Part shown: one piece after another, positions 10,986-22,500 of the stretch
Numbering within the stretch: the stretch's first letter is position 1
How the letters are laid out: every line of letters starts with the position of its first letter
Assembly: GCA_905116865.2 (NCBI GenBank)
Contig: CAJHNH020000221.1
Span: 192,727-256,726 of the forward strand
Length of the DNA: 64,000 bases
Direction of reading: 5' to 3'
Source: Candidula unifasciata
Lineage: Eukaryota > Mollusca > Gastropoda > Stylommatophora > Geomitridae
Program-made: the position numbers and the translations under genes
Notes under the pieces: model-generated
What the model saw: the letters and a program-made list of their open reading frames with translations, nothing else
What the model was told of the DNA's origin: nothing
The model's database searches: none

Positions 10986-11945
10986 CAAGTCCTTTTCAGG
11001 ACGTCGCTCTCTTCACGGCACGCCTCAAAGTATCCCTTTCCCTAGCCAGCTCTGCGGCCCCATGGGCTCTCAATGCCAAGGCATCTTCAATGTTTTGTAT
11101 CCATCATCCCGGTGGTTGACCCCTGCCTCGCCCTCCACAAACTGCACCTTCCATCATCGTCTTTTCCAAGCCACCATGACGCTTGATGTGGCCAAAATAC
11201 TTCAACTTTCGGGACAGGACGCTGTTTATGAGCCCGATCTCCTTGATGTTCATCTCGTTCAGAATGTCGATGTTTTTCCTCTTCCTGATCTATGGTATTC
11301 TAAGAATTGTTCTATTCAAAAGCTCCAATCTTTTTCCTCACTGACTGAGTTAGAGTCCAAGACTCACAACCGTAAGTTGCCACAGGAAATATGCGTGAAC
11401 TCAAGATTTTTACTTTAACCAAATTACAAGTGTTTGCCATAGGTTCTTCGTGTTATTTAATCTCTACATTGCTAATGCAAGTCTTTTTCTGACTTCTTTT
11501 GAGCAGTCGCCAATGTTGTTCACCAAAGAACCCAAGTATTCGAAATCTGTTACATTTTCTATTTCTTTATTTTCGATTTTGATACGTGGTTGATGTGCTG
11601 TATTTACTGAGGACATAATTTTTTAATTTTTTTATTTAGAAATTGATTCACTTCTTCACTGTGTTTTTTTACGGCCAGAATTAATTTTTCTAAAGCTTGT
11701 ACACTGTTGGAAAGGAGAACTGTGCCGTCTGCATATCTGAGTTCTGGGATAGGATTCCCTCCAATTGTTAGTGGATTAAAGCTCTCAAATGACTCATCGC
11801 TAATTGCGTTTATCATAAAATGTTCAGCATATATCTTAAAGACGGAGTGTGAAAGAATGCAGCCCTGTCTCACTCCTTTCTGCCCTTTAAACCATTCGGA
11901 TGTTTCACCAGCTATTCTGACCGCTGCTTATTGTTCGTGGTAAAG
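10985..11945 (-). pseudogene. RTE-like LINE, RT C-terminal half (relic)
   Basis: On the minus strand, 11873-11604 has RT motif B (MRQGCILSHSVFKIY) and a mutated motif C (LRYADGTVLLSNS, where YADD would be expected). After a gap the frame resumes with KNIDILNEMNIKEIGL and RKLKYFGHIKRHGG (11320-11140), then the basic Gly-Arg tail GAVCGGRGRGQPPG. An in-frame stop follows at once. The second Asp of the YADD pair is Gly, so it could not catalyse even if the frame were whole. The family differs from the 14942-18480 copy. Confidence 0.75.
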
Positions 11946-12600
11946 AGATTCCATTAAGAAAGTAAAATCATCCTTGTCAAATCACGAAAGATTCATTAAA
12001 TTCTGAAGTTGATTTCCGAAGTCCTAAAGGTGATTTGCATTTAGCTTAAACTAATATGTTTACTGCTGCAACTCCCTCCCCCCCCCCCCACCCCCACACA
12101 CACACTTTTCTCTTGCTGCGCACTCTAATTTGTCGAGCTATTTAAGTATTTTAATCTGTTATTTAAAATTTAAAAAATTTAATCGGCTAGTATATAATGA
12201 GTTGAATTCTGTATCGAAATATTTCTTCCCATCCTTATTCCTTCTCCGCTCGATTGGCCTAACAATTGCCCTCAAGCAGATAACCTATGCTGGTATTTTA
12301 TCAGTGTCTGCCTTAATTAACCCCATTTTCTTATAGTAATAGAGGAAGTAATGACAAATACGGTGAAGCCAGGAGATTTAATCTGGTGCAGAGCTGGGAA
12401 AATAAATAATACCCTTGAGGCTAAGGGCATCAGAACTGTAAGCCACAAAGTGTAACGTTACCAGAACTCCAACTATTCTCCCCCCCCCCCCCCTCTCCCC
12501 GGCAGTGCGCATGCTACGCAGTACCGGCACGCTTTTAGGGCATCATTTTTTAGCGCACTCTTCCTCTTCTCCTCCTGCTCATCATCATCATCATAATCCT
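11946..12600. other. No gene recognised; C-rich tracts
   Basis: C runs at 12077-12096 and 12480-12493. A 68-codon frame at 12130-12336 matches nothing known. Confidence 0.45.
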
Positions 12601-12603
12601 TCT

Positions 12604-12960
12604 TTCTTCTTCTTTTCTTCTTCTTCTTCTTCTTCTTCTTCTTCTTCTTCTTCTTCTTCTTCTTCTTCTTCTTCTTCTTCTTCTTCTTCTTCTTCTCCTA
12701 ATCATCATTATCATCTTCTTCTTCATCCTCTCCTCCTCGTCTTCTTCTTCTTCTTCTTCTTCGTCTTCTTCTCCACGCTCACTGGCTGAATACTCCAAAA
12801 CATGTGTGATTCTTGCAGATTTCTTTTCACACATCTGGTTTATTTGTAGGCAGGCTCTTGCTTCATTGTCTCTCAGGCTGATGTATTCCATCTCGAAGGA
12901 TGCACCTAATTAGTCGACTCCTACGACATGCTTGTTTAGTTGGCAGTGGGTCTTTTATCT
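12604..12960 (-). repeat. GAA-tailed SINE copy with expanded tail
   Basis: On the minus strand 12960-12785 carries the family body (CATGTCGTAGGAGTCGACTA .. and a CCTGAGAGACAATGAAGC region), matching 32300-32400. Immediately downstream in that sense lies a (GAA)n tract, seen on the plus strand as (TTC)n from 12604 to about 12770. The microsatellite is thus best read as the amplified 3' tail of the retroposon. The poly-Ser and poly-Arg open frames here are artefacts. Confidence 0.65.
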
Positions 12961-13154
12961 TTTCCCCTCCCCCTCCCCCACATAGGGCTCCTGGACCCAC
13001 AAGGGGATCTCACTGTAAGAAAGGTTTTATAGTGAATACCGGCAACTTCCTTAAATAAATTTAATACCTGAAATTTTTCCTAGAAAAAAAAGCCCCGTAA
13101 GGAAGATAAAAATTAAGTAGAACAAAAGGATCCATGTTTTAACACCATAAACGC

Positions 13155-13380
13155 ATGTGCTGGCTCCGTGGCGGGGCCGGACTTATTTAAAAAATGACCT
13201 TGGCTCCCAGGTCGACCCAGCCTTGAGTGAGTACCGGGTGCAGTCCCAGGAAGTAGAGGCGGCCGGCGTGATGCTGACCACATCACCCATCTTGTGCCGA
13301 TTGGTCTATACAATTTAGGTCTAGCCCTATATGCCCTATACGCCTAAAGGCGTGGAAAAGGGACCTTTACTTTACTTATT
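13155..13380 (+). repeat. SINE-2 copy
   Basis: Body landmarks CCCAGGTCGACCCAG, CACATCACCCATCTTGTGCC and the end segment CGCCTAAAGGCGTGGAAAAG match 24625-24878 in inverse orientation. The tRNA-like head is degraded (GGCTCCGTGGCGGGG). Confidence 0.75.
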
Positions 13381-13459
13381 AGCGCATGTGGCATATGATG
13401 CTAGATCCCCAGTTTTAAAAACATATATGCATAAAACGAATTATGTGATTAACGTAACG

Positions 13460-13625
13460 CCGGCCACCTTTACTGTCACAGCGCATTACCTGGTGCCCAC
13501 TTTAGGATGGGTCGACCCAGGAGCCAAAATCAATTATTAGCAACAACCCCTTCTGAGCGGATTTAATTCTTTTGACTCAGAAACAACGGATAAGGTGTGA
13601 GTCACTTTAACTGCTGAACCAATGC
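13460..13625 (-). repeat. SINE-2 copy, partial and diverged
   Basis: Contains CACTTTAGGATGGGTCGAC and GAGCGGATTTAATTC, corresponding to the body and box B region of the family. The 3' segment is missing. Confidence 0.55.
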
Positions 13626-13804
13626 CCAATTGAATATGTTCTCTTACTTTTTGTATTTGGCCAGAACACACTGTAGAAATCTAACCTATCTAATGGTCAC
13701 AATTACTGTTAGGTTGCTGTTTTAAAAATAATGCACTGATAAATTTCATCAAGAATATTTCTTCACTGGCATCTCTAATGAAGCCATCTTCTTCTACTTT
13801 AGAG

Positions 13805-14004
13805 CAGTGTTTCCCAACCCTTTGTTTGTCGTGGCACCTTTCTTTTTGTATTAAAAATTTTCCATCGCGCCCTAACCTAAGTAAAAGTATGACTTTTCGT
13901 GAGTGAGAGATAAAAAAAAAAAAACACTAGTGTATCTTCGAATATTTCGTGGCACCCATGTAAAAAGGTTGAAGATCCCCGGGGCTCCAGTTTGGGAATC
14001 ATTG
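13805..14004. mobile_element. hAT-like MITE, copy 1, with 8-bp target-site duplication
   Basis: Starts CAGTGTTTCCCAA and ends TTGGGAATCATTG, imperfect terminal inverted repeats. Directly flanked on both sides by CTTTAGAG (13797-13804 and 14005-14012). An 8-bp duplication and CAGTG ends are typical of the hAT superfamily. Non-coding, 200 bp. A second copy lies at 26048-26264. Confidence 0.9.
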
Positions 14005-14101
14005 CTTTAGAGTTAATCTAAAAACATTTCATCAGCTGACAAACATTGAATACCCGGACACCAAAGAACATTCATCTCTCTCTTTCTCACTTTCTCTCAC
14101 A

Positions 14102-14104
<3 letters not shown>

Positions 14105-14164
<60 letters not shown>
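14105..14164. repeat. (CT)n microsatellite
   Basis: About 30 CT dinucleotides. The Arg-Glu repeat frame on the minus strand is spurious. Confidence 0.95.
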
Positions 14165-14168
<4 letters not shown>

Positions 14169-14239
14169 TTTTTCTTTTAACTGTTTCCCCCTCCTCTTTA
14201 ATCACAACAAACATCATTTTTAAAAAGTAAGTAAAGAAC

Positions 14240-14485
14240 CCTTTTCCCCGCCTGTAGGCGTATAGGGCATATAGGGCTAGACCTATATTGAATAGACCAA
14301 CGGCACAAAATGGGTGATGTGGTAAGTATCACGCCGGTCGCTTTTACTTCCCGTGACTGCACCCGGTTCCCATTTAAGGCTAGGTCGACCTGGGAGTCAA
14401 GGTCATTTTTGAAAAATAGTCCGCTCCCCCAGGAAGCGAACGATCCGCGGCTCGCGTCTAGCCGCTCTGCTGCGGCGACTCCCTT
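14240..14485 (-). repeat. SINE-2 copy
   Basis: Same order of landmarks as 24625-24878: the CGCCTGTAGGCGTATAGGGC end segment, GGTGATGTGGTAAG, and GGTCGACCTGGGAG. The tRNA-like head at 14440-14485 keeps GCGGCTAGACGCGAG on the minus strand, but box B is eroded. Confidence 0.75.
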
Positions 14486-14690
14486 TAATCCCTAAGCTTC
14501 TCACTTTCTCATCTCTTACATTCGTAACTCTTATTTCCTTATTTATTAATTCTCTATCTCTAGCCTCTTCATCTCTTATTATCCTTCGTCTGCCCTTCTC
14601 GTTGTTTATTTCCATACCTCCTAAAAAAAAAGGACATCACTTGAAACAATACGAAAAAGCAGAGGAAAGGGGCAAAGAAGTAAAGGCATG
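14486..14690. other. No gene recognised
   Basis: Short spacer with C/T-rich composition. Confidence 0.4.
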
Positions 14691-14920
14691 TTAGTTGGGT
14701 ATCCTTTACATGACGTTGCAGAACCAACCCCAGCATTTTTTGGCTGTTGTGAGTTATTTAGGCAAATTTACGTCTAGTAGTTTACCATTGCTTTCTGGAC
14801 GGTCGACTTTTCGATGCCACTGTCGAAACCAACGCAATGCGCAAGGCCCGCTGCTGTGATCGATCCCGGCACCTCGGTATTACAAAACGCATTCGCAAAG
14901 CCTAAGCCACAGACGCCGAC
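14691..14920 (-). repeat. SINE-1 copy
   Basis: Inverse match of 39819-40046 along the full length. On the minus strand the head reads GCGTCTGTGGCTTAGGC with box B near 14865. It sits directly beside the 3' end of the RTE-like LINE. Confidence 0.8.
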
Positions 14921-15083
14921 GTAGAGGCATCATCATCATCATCATCTGGTGCTTTGCCGACTGGTGTGGGCGATCATGCCTCTCCATAATCTGCGATCTC
15001 CTGCTGCATGTATCAGTTCGTGTGCCGACACACCTCCATGCCATGCAACAAGACTGTCAAGCATCTTCTCTCGTTGTCTTCCT

Positions 15084-16450
15084 CTATCTCTCCTTCCACA
15101 TATCTTTCCAGTGGTCACAACATGTTCTATTTTCCCTCTTCTCATAACATGGCCGAAAAATGATGACTCTCCTTCTGATGTCTGTGATAAGTTGTCTTCG
15201 GGCTCCCGCCTCTTTCAAAACCTCTTGGTTGCTCTTTTTGGCTGTCCAAGGTATTCTAAGCATTCTTCTGTAAAACCACATCTCCGAGGCCTCCAGAAAT
15301 TGTTTGGCCTGCCTACCGATTGTCCAGGATTCACAGCCATATGTTAAAACTGGATGTATGTAGCAAGCAAGAATTCTTTTTCTAACTCTCAATGACAAGG
15401 ATATATTGCACAAGATGTTTTTCATTTTATAAAATGCAGTTTTTGCCTGTCCTATTCTATTTCTTATCTCAGTTATGCATCTTCCATCTGATGTTATCCA
15501 TGTGCCCAGATACTTAAATTTCTGTACTTGTCCTAAAATAACACCATCAAATTTTATTACACATTTAGGAATAATTCGTTTCTTTAATACCACCAGCACT
15601 TCTGTCTTCCCATTATTCAAACTAAGGCCCATTCTTCCACTTTCTAACACCACAATGTCTATCATTTCCTTTAGTTCTTTCTGACTTGTAGCTATCAAGA
15701 CTGTGTCATCAGCATTACTTAAATTGTTTATATTGTGCCCACCAACCACAATTCCGGGCATACCAATTAAAGCTCTCATTATATATTCACTGTATATTGA
15801 AAACAAATCAGGTGACAGTTAACATCCTTGTCGCACGCCCCTCTTTATGTTTTGAAATGTACCTAAACAGTTGTTAATTCTTATAGCTGCTGTTTGCTGC
15901 CAATACATATTCTTTATTATTTGTAGATCTTTCCCATCAATGTTTAATTTTTCTAACAGTTTGATTACTTCTTCATGCTTCACACTGTCAAATGCTTTTG
16001 AATAGTCTATGAAGCATATGTACAAATCAGTCTCTACTTCTATAGCTCTTTCTGACAATGTCCTTAGGATGTATATGGCATTGTTTGTACCTTTTCCTTC
16101 TACAAATCCACATTATTCATCGCTGATTTCTGGTTTAATTTTGTTTCTTTTTCTTCTCATAATTATTCTCAGTAAAATCTTAGTCATGTGACTCATAAGA
16201 CTTATTGTGCGATGGTCTTCATATTTTATAGTGCCTGGTTTCTTAGGCAGAGCTATAAATATGGATTTTAAAAGGTCATGTGGAATATACCCACTATTAT
16301 AAATGTCATTTAAAAGTTAAGTTATTATTTCAATTACAAAATCTCCCAGTGCTTCGATTTCTTCCAGTGAGATATTGTCTGGCCCGGGTGCTTTTCCTTT
16401 CTTCATATGATGTATTGCATCCTCAACTTCTGCAGTCATTATTGGTGGAC
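15084..16450 (-). pseudogene. Reverse transcriptase domain of the RTE-like LINE (frameshifted)
   Basis: Pieces in order: MTAEVEDAIHHMKKGKAPGP (16440-16380), a stretch with DLYICFIDYSKAFDSVKHEE (motif A, first catalytic Asp, about 16020) and FQNIKRGVRQGC (motif B, ending 15819). After a stop the next frame (15806-15084) has NLSNADDTVLIATSQ, in which the usual Phe/Tyr before ADD is Asn, then FKYLGTWITSDGRC and the C-terminal YGCESWTIGRQAKQFLEASE. Both Asp residues of the ADD are kept. One in-frame stop and two frame changes make it a pseudogene. Confidence 0.85.
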
Positions 16451-17630
16451 CATCATCGTTGGTCCGCAGTTCTACATCTGGTCTATAATCATCATACTGT
16501 GATAACGGGAAGAAAGAAGGAGGAAAAAAAAGAAGAAAGGGAGAGAAAATTGTGATGATTAGAACAAAAGTCATAGTAGTTCCCCACTTAACAACAAAAA
16601 CAGAAAAGTAAAGAAAAAGACAGGGGTTCCTCTCCGCAGAGATCCCAGATATTTCACCGAGACCCTAACTATGGATATCTGCATAATAACGTTACATGAC
16701 GTCGACCTAAACATGTGTACACACACCTAGACAACCACGGGCTACAGATCCTAAATTAAGTCAAGCATATTGAATTATGATCACATTAAACAGTTTTTTT
16801 ACTCAACATTACATCAGCGTGGTCAACAAATAATGACATTAAGGACCACGTGCTGGAACAAAACCTCAAATATGCAGCGATCTACCATCTAACTATTTCT
16901 TGGCAAGAATACAAATGAAAATTAATATTAAATCTAACCAAAGGAACGTACCCTGAGCCGAGTCAGTCTAGCGCCGCCCAGCCATTCCGATCTGACACAC
17001 CTGTGCATTGCGACCAAGTGCAGGCGACAACGACAACAGGGCGTTTTGACCGTAACAATCCGGAGCGACCACCAGATAGGAGAAGGCAAATAAAAATCAG
17101 TCGGCCGTTTAAATACCCCATTGGCTGATTTTTCCCCATTTTCCGTCCAACTCTATTAGTTAGTTCCGGTGGCCTTTAGCCATTTTCAAACCAGAATCAA
17201 TTCAAGATCTTTAATCTGCTGTACTGTAGTCGTCGTCGCTTCCACCCTATTACAATACAATTTCCCTATATACTCTGTCCATGTGTTAATTATATTACTA
17301 TGTCCCATTAATAAGTCACCATCTTTTGATTTCAAAAATCCAGTGCTGTTACTAGTCATCTTTCCTGTTAACATATTTATCTGTTGGTACATGGAATGTG
17401 AGTCTTTCCTGTTGTTTTCCCCAATAACTGTACACATTTGATTCAGCCAGGCTTCTTTAGCCACTTTGCATTTGTTCACTATTTCTTTTTGTATTCTAGA
17501 GTATTCTTCTTTATCATTCTTTTTCTTCCTTCTTTCATCCATCAACTGCAGAATTTCGGTTGACAGCCATTTCTTTTTTGCAACTCTATGGGTTGGTGGG
17601 ATTGTCTCTTTAGATGTCTGCTGAATTGAC

Positions 17631-18467
17631 TCACGCAACAATATCCCACTGTTCATCAATAGTCTGTATAATTTCCATTGCATTATACCGGTTTTGTACA
17701 GTGACATTGTACTGGTCCTTAATTTCTTTATCTGTTCTAAGAATTCCTAAATGTAACTTGATGTTTTTTGGTGTTTTTCTAATGTTCTTTAGTTTCATTC
17801 TAATTTTACCTACAACTGGAACATGGTCGCTAAAGCAGTCTGCTCCTGGTCTAGTTTTTGCTCCAACTAAGCTGCTCCTGAATCTTCTTGAAGTCAAAAA
17901 ATAATCAATCTGATTGCGGACATTATCACCAGGACTTTTCCAAGTCCACAATCTTCGAGGATGGTGTTTAAACCAGGTATTACCTATTATCATGCTGCGT
18001 GACTCAGCCCATGCTATTAATTTGTCACCTCTCACATTCTTTTCTCCTAGGCCATAGCCACTAGCCACCCGTTATTCCGTACACTTTTTCACTTCCTATT
18101 TTCGCAACAGCCATGTCTAACTCATCATAAAATGTGTCGATATCTTCCTCTGAACTATCTACTGTTGGGGCATAAATCTGTACTAAGTTGATGTCAAACG
18201 GTCTGCCGCGAAGTTTTACTAATAGTACTCTATCTGATATTGTCCAAAATCCTTTCACAGTTTTTGTGTTCTTTTGATCCAAAATAATACCAACTCCCTT
18301 ACTATATTCCTTCCCACCGAGTAAATAATTATGTACTGATCTGAATACTTTTCACCTACTCCTGGCCATCGCATTTCACTAATTCCTAATATGTTGATGT
18401 TCATTCTTTTCATTTCCATCTTGATGTTATCAAACTTTCCGTTTTGACTAGTGTTCTGACATTCCAT
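17631..18467 (-). pseudogene. APE-type endonuclease domain of the RTE-like LINE (frameshifted)
   Basis: Three overlapping frames (18467-18255, 18282-18061, 18068-17631) together cover the endonuclease. Visible motifs are NINILGISEMRWPGVG (the metal-binding Glu region), VQIYAPTVDSSEEDID, then WTWKSPGDNVRNQIDYFLT and CFSDHVPVVGKI, the last holding the Asp-His pair. This domain would nick target DNA to prime reverse transcription. Two frameshifts separate the pieces, so no functional protein is expected. The part after the Ser-Asp-His motif continues as linker to 17186. Confidence 0.8.
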
Positions 18468-18925
18468 GTACCAATGTTCATTATGTTTCTACCATTTACT
18501 TTTTCTACAGTAGCTGGATGACGGTCGGGTGACTCCACTGGAATCCCCATTCACGTCGTTATCTGAATATGTATTATTTTGAAGTATGATTTTCTTGGGA
18601 TAGTACAGCGGTGGTTTCCCCTTGCCTTTCGCCGGTTTGTTTATGGTTTGACTCCAATAGCCTTTGTCTAAAGAGACTTACCCTGCAAGGCAGCAGGGGG
18701 GAGACGTTATGGCGCCTCTTACCCGCCGATGGCCATGTTGTAGAGTTTTGAGGTATTTTATAGTTAGCTGTCCCACCAACTAACTCGCCTCCTCTCAATG
18801 ACCATCACCTGTTTTGGTCCACGGCCACTTATTCAATATATTCGTGGCTAACCTCTATATCTAGAGGCCTTTTCACCATCCGCCACCTGGTGGACGCGCC
18901 TAGTAGTAGGACAGGCTCCTACCTC

Positions 18926-19124
18926 AGGGAAGAGGCATAGAAGATGATAATCAGAGAAGATGATAACAAGCGATAATGTCAAGTAGTTTGGGAAGAAGAG
19001 GAGAAAATTTGACCTTTTGATTTCCAGACTGGAAAGGAAGAAAGGAAAAGGCGAGAACATGCCATGATAGGGGCAGAAGCGAATATCTAAAAATCCAGGC
19101 AGTAGCAGGAAGATCTCTAACATT
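18926..19124. other. No gene recognised
   Basis: Spacer between two minus-strand LINE relics. A 91-codon hydrophobic frame on the minus strand (19123-18848) has no recognisable motif. Confidence 0.4.
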
Positions 19125-19580
19125 GTTCATTTTTCATTTGAAGATCATCTTCATCGCACATCGGACATGACCATAAGTGCTCCGATATCCTCCTGAGTAT
19201 GTCTCCAAGTGTTTTTAGGCTAATAATTCTCATTCTGTCGTGGCTGATGCAGCGACGGGTAGCTGCCGTATGGTTTTTCTGTCTCGCTGCTCCATATGGT
19301 ATACTCAGGGTATGCAGTCTCCTAATTTAAAAATCATTTTCCACGAAGCTGAAAGCCTCACAGCGTTTAATTTTTAGTATGGCATTGATAATATCTCTCC
19401 TATCCATAGATGGCCCATTCCTGCGCGTTGCACTGTCAGGCAGGGCGTCTACTCTCTCATTGTCTTTCACACCAGTATACCCTGGGACAAACATTAGAGT
19501 TATTTTGCGAAAATCCTTCGTCTGACCTTCTCGTCGTTTATATCCATACCTACTCAAACAAAAGGAAAGCTCTAACAAAG
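19125..19580 (-). pseudogene. RNase H C-terminus and Cys-rich tail of an I/Jockey-like LINE
   Basis: On the minus strand 19578-19327 reads ITLMFVPGYTGVKDNERVD, corresponding to the last RNase H motif (usually PGHxGVxxNExAD), with the His replaced by Tyr. After a stop the frame resumes with LHTLSIPYGAARQKN and ends SEHLWSCPMCDED near 19150. A diverged copy is at 3150-3345. Reverse transcriptase is absent, so this is a 5'-truncated insertion. Confidence 0.7.
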
Positions 19581-20240
19581 ACTATACAAGACTCTAGAAC
19601 TAGACAGTTAGTGCTAGCCAGGACAACTACTATACCAGCAATGATGAACTAATAGAAGTAATACACTGAACTAAGACAATTAATTGTCTTCACTGTTACC
19701 TTTTATGAACAATTCACCATGTTTCATCTAGGCCTGATCTGGTTTCTACGCTTCATTTTAGATCTGACGTGATCTCAACACTCTGGGTGAAAGAGACGAA
19801 TTCAGCACGAGTTCTTGTGTGAATGCCACTTCAAGACGCCACCTGTGTATTTCCATTATTTACTTTAAAAAAAAAAAGAAAAGGTTCTAATTCCTGGCAT
19901 TCCTTCTCGGTGTCTCTTATATTTTGCTTCCATGGTTTTCACCTCTCAAGATGGACTTCAACACAAAAAATCAAAGCACTGGTTTTTCTCCTTGGCAATC
20001 TCAGAGCTTTAACAATGTTCCACGAGCGTTTCAGGGGACACACTCCTTGAGTAATCTTTTCATCTGTAATCTGTTAAGAAAACAGCAGCAACGGTGCACT
20101 TGTAAATTATAGAATCGTAAGGACATTTGAAATCTAAAGCCACGTGCAAACATTCGTGTTGATCCGTACAGAAGTTTTCTAGATATTTAAAGTGTGACGG
20201 GATGAGTTTTGAAACGCACTATAGGTTATTTTAGGTTGAG
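19581..20240. other. No gene recognised
   Basis: AT-rich with an A run at 19867-19880. Small frames at 19823-20112 have no family resemblance. Confidence 0.45.
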
Positions 20241-20375
20241 TAGTTTGCCCTGCATCTGAATGACCGTCTGTCGATACCACTGACGAAATCAGCACAAATG
20301 GTCCTCAGATGGAATAGAAGCGGGTATCTTGACATTACTAGCTGCGTTCGCAAAGCCTAAGCCACAGACGCCGAC
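20241..20375 (-). repeat. SINE-1 copy, 5' half
   Basis: Covers the tRNA-like head (minus-strand GGCGTCTGTGGCTTAGGC at 20375) and the first part of the body. The distal body is missing and box B is degraded. Confidence 0.7.
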
Positions 20376-20474
20376 CTTGTTTAATTACGCTATAATAATG
20401 CCATCAATAGCCAATCAAATAAAACAAAAGTTGACACGTTAGGAATGTGAAAAAAAGAAAGTAAAGAAAGAGAG

Positions 20475-20545
<71 letters not shown>
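20475..20545. repeat. (GA)n microsatellite
   Basis: About 35 AG dinucleotides. Confidence 0.95.
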
Positions 20546-20549
<4 letters not shown>

Positions 20550-20629
20550 ATTCCTCTAAAAGTTTAAGAAGGTGCTTAGCCCTTTCACAGTTTTCTACCT
20601 ACCCTACCTAGTTCAGACTTCAAGTGACT

Positions 20630-21130
20630 TCGTACCGCCGGGGACCCCAGTATAACCTAACGGTGGAACAGTGTTTCTCGGAGGAGGGGGGTGTCATCGG
20701 TCACCGCGTCACCCATTAGCTCGCCGGTAGACGACCTTGTCGCCAGTCGGGACAGTATTTGGGTTTGACTCCATTGCTCGCATCCACACTGCAGGAGTCC
20801 TTTTCATGGCTCTTGGTGGCGTGCGGTGCTAAGCCCTTTTATAAGGCGCACATTACATAGGAAAAGATCTCGTGGAAGACCAAGGGAAACCCTACGTAGA
20901 ACTATCATCAGGGAAGGCTCACTCATGGGCCACTCAAACATCCAAGACCTACAACAGATTGCAACGAACTGCCATGCATGGAGAGTCATGACCTCTGCCC
21001 TATGTGCCGCACTCGACACAAGAGAAAAGACTAACTAACTAATTAACATTACATAGTCAGAGTTATAACCTAAAGCTCACCCTTTGGGGATACTGGTTGT
21101 ACGTGACGATTTTTTCTTTCTTTTTCAACA
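20630..21130 (+). pseudogene. LINE pol C-terminal tail and 3' UTR (relic)
   Basis: The frame 20826-21038 contains HRKRSRGRPRETLRRTIIRE, then GHSNIQDLQQIATNCHAWRV and TSALCAALDT, the typical tail after an RTE/CR1-like reverse transcriptase. The downstream 21050-21130 recurs at 22430-22500, and 20640-20780 recurs loosely at 22225-22320. The opposite-strand frame is a shadow. The same tail family is at 2420-2790. Confidence 0.65.
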
Positions 21131-21796
21131 AAGCACCACCCGGTTTCCGGGATTTGATCCCTGGGGATTCTCATTAGAAGAATGTCTGGGGCATCGTGCG
21201 TTAATCGCTCAGTGAGCGGCCTGGTAGGTTTCAGCACCACCCTAGGGGTTGAAGAAGTAACCCCAGGAGTAGGAGTTGATGCTTAGCTCTCGTTATAACA
21301 ATACAGGGCGGGGGAAGGGGTGTCTAAAGTGGTCTAAACCTCCATGTTACTTCACCCATGCCTCCTCATCTACTACTCCTTACTTCTATTTCTTTATCTG
21401 ACTACCTCATTTCCAAACTCCCAATCTCTTATGTATATCCTTCAGTTTCATTAATCAATACATCTCTTTCAATAATCTATGTATTGTTTAAATAAATGTC
21501 GTGAAAAATATGCGTTGTATTTAAACAGTAAATTGTTTCCTGTCGCCATTCTGTTTGCTGTAATCTTTTACCACTGTTTGATGTCATGACGTCTTGTTTG
21601 CGGTGGCTTTATTATCCTGATGTATGCTGCCTTGTTATGTTGTTTGCTGTGATTTTGAGAAGCTGTTTGCTGTTTTCTAGTTACGCTGGTCTGAAATATT
21701 CGGTCAGCGGCCATTAATAGACTCCATCTACGATGCGGTATTATTTAGCGAATCTGAAATAGGTGAAACGAGACAATGAAACAGACAGTAAGGGGA

Positions 21797-21799
<3 letters not shown>
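21131..21799. other. No gene recognised; possible tRNA-like SINE head at 21136-21215 (minus)
   Basis: The minus strand of 21136-21215 has GGGATCAAATCCC (box B-like) and a plausible box A near CACTGAGCGATTAACGCACG. Without a second copy this is only a suggestion. The rest is AT-rich and unassigned. Confidence 0.3.
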
Positions 21800-21873
<74 letters not shown>

Positions 21874-21875
21874 CT

Positions 21876-21910
<35 letters not shown>
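21800..21910. repeat. (CT)n / (GT)n microsatellite
   Basis: CT dinucleotides with one CCCCTT interruption, followed by a short GT run. Repeat-coded Ser-Leu and Arg-Glu frames on both strands are artefacts. Confidence 0.95.
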
Positions 21911-22224
21911 ATAAACACCAGGTTCAGGGGGGGGGGGCAAAAAATCGATCAATCAAGTGCCATCTCCGCAATGAATGTTTGTTGAAATGGATCTTCATGC
22001 TCTGTCTTTTATCTTCGTAATACACTCTCTCAAATTTAATCATGGTGCCTTCCCACTAGTATTGTTTTCGACCTCTTGCTCTCCTGCATTACACTTTTGC
22101 CTCTACTGTGGGTTTTAAAAGAGTTTTATATCTTTTACATGTAGCCTAATATTTAATTGTCTCTCTTTAAGAAAAAAAAAAAAAATCACTGGCAACTGTC
22201 TTTTTATTTCGTCTCTTTATAACT
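21911..22224. other. No gene recognised
   Basis: G run at 21927-21935 and A run at 22171-22185; otherwise unassigned. Confidence 0.45.
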
Positions 22225-22500
22225 GCTTGTGTTCGAGCCAACACTACAACATCAGCCACTAGCTCATCCATTGGCTAGCTAGTAGACGACTTCGTCGATG
22301 GTCGGAGCAGCATTAGAGTTTGCTTTCGGTCGTTTCAACACAGCAAGATCCCGTTTCAACACAGCAAGATCCCGTTTCAAAGCTACTTGTTGGCGAGCAA
22401 TTTTAAGCCATTTAATATGGCGCAAAATACTTAAGTCACAATTATAACTGAAATCTCCCCCTCCGGGGCTGCTGGTTGCACGTGACGATTTTTATTTTTT
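22225..22500 (+). repeat. Dispersed repeat related to 20640-21130
   Basis: Shares 'tagacgacttcgtcg' and 'ctggttgcacgtgacgattttt' with the LINE tail region at 20700-21120, in the same order. It includes a local direct duplication ('gtttcaacacagcaagatcc' twice at 22330-22378). Probably a truncated LINE 3' end. Confidence 0.45.

Larger units (their letters stand above)
14929..18925 (-). mobile_element. RTE-like non-LTR retrotransposon, near full length, degenerate
   Basis: The longest LINE copy of its family. In the minus sense: a 5' region (18925-18480), an APE-type endonuclease (18467-17631), a linker (17707-17186), a reverse transcriptase (16450-15200), a basic C-terminal tail (15145-14942) and a short (GAT)n tail at 14945-14929. 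The reading frame is split into at least six pieces. About 650 bp without homology to the rest interrupts it between roughly 16510 and 17160. Copies of its 3' part occur at 9680-10540 and in the two halves 52155-52446 and 59579-59850. The clade call rests on the EN-RT plan, the YLGTWITSDGRC motif and the simple-repeat tail. Confidence 0.8.

Noticed and set aside
12505..12891. Poly-Ser and poly-Arg proteins
   Set aside because: Encoded by the TTC/GAA repeat only.
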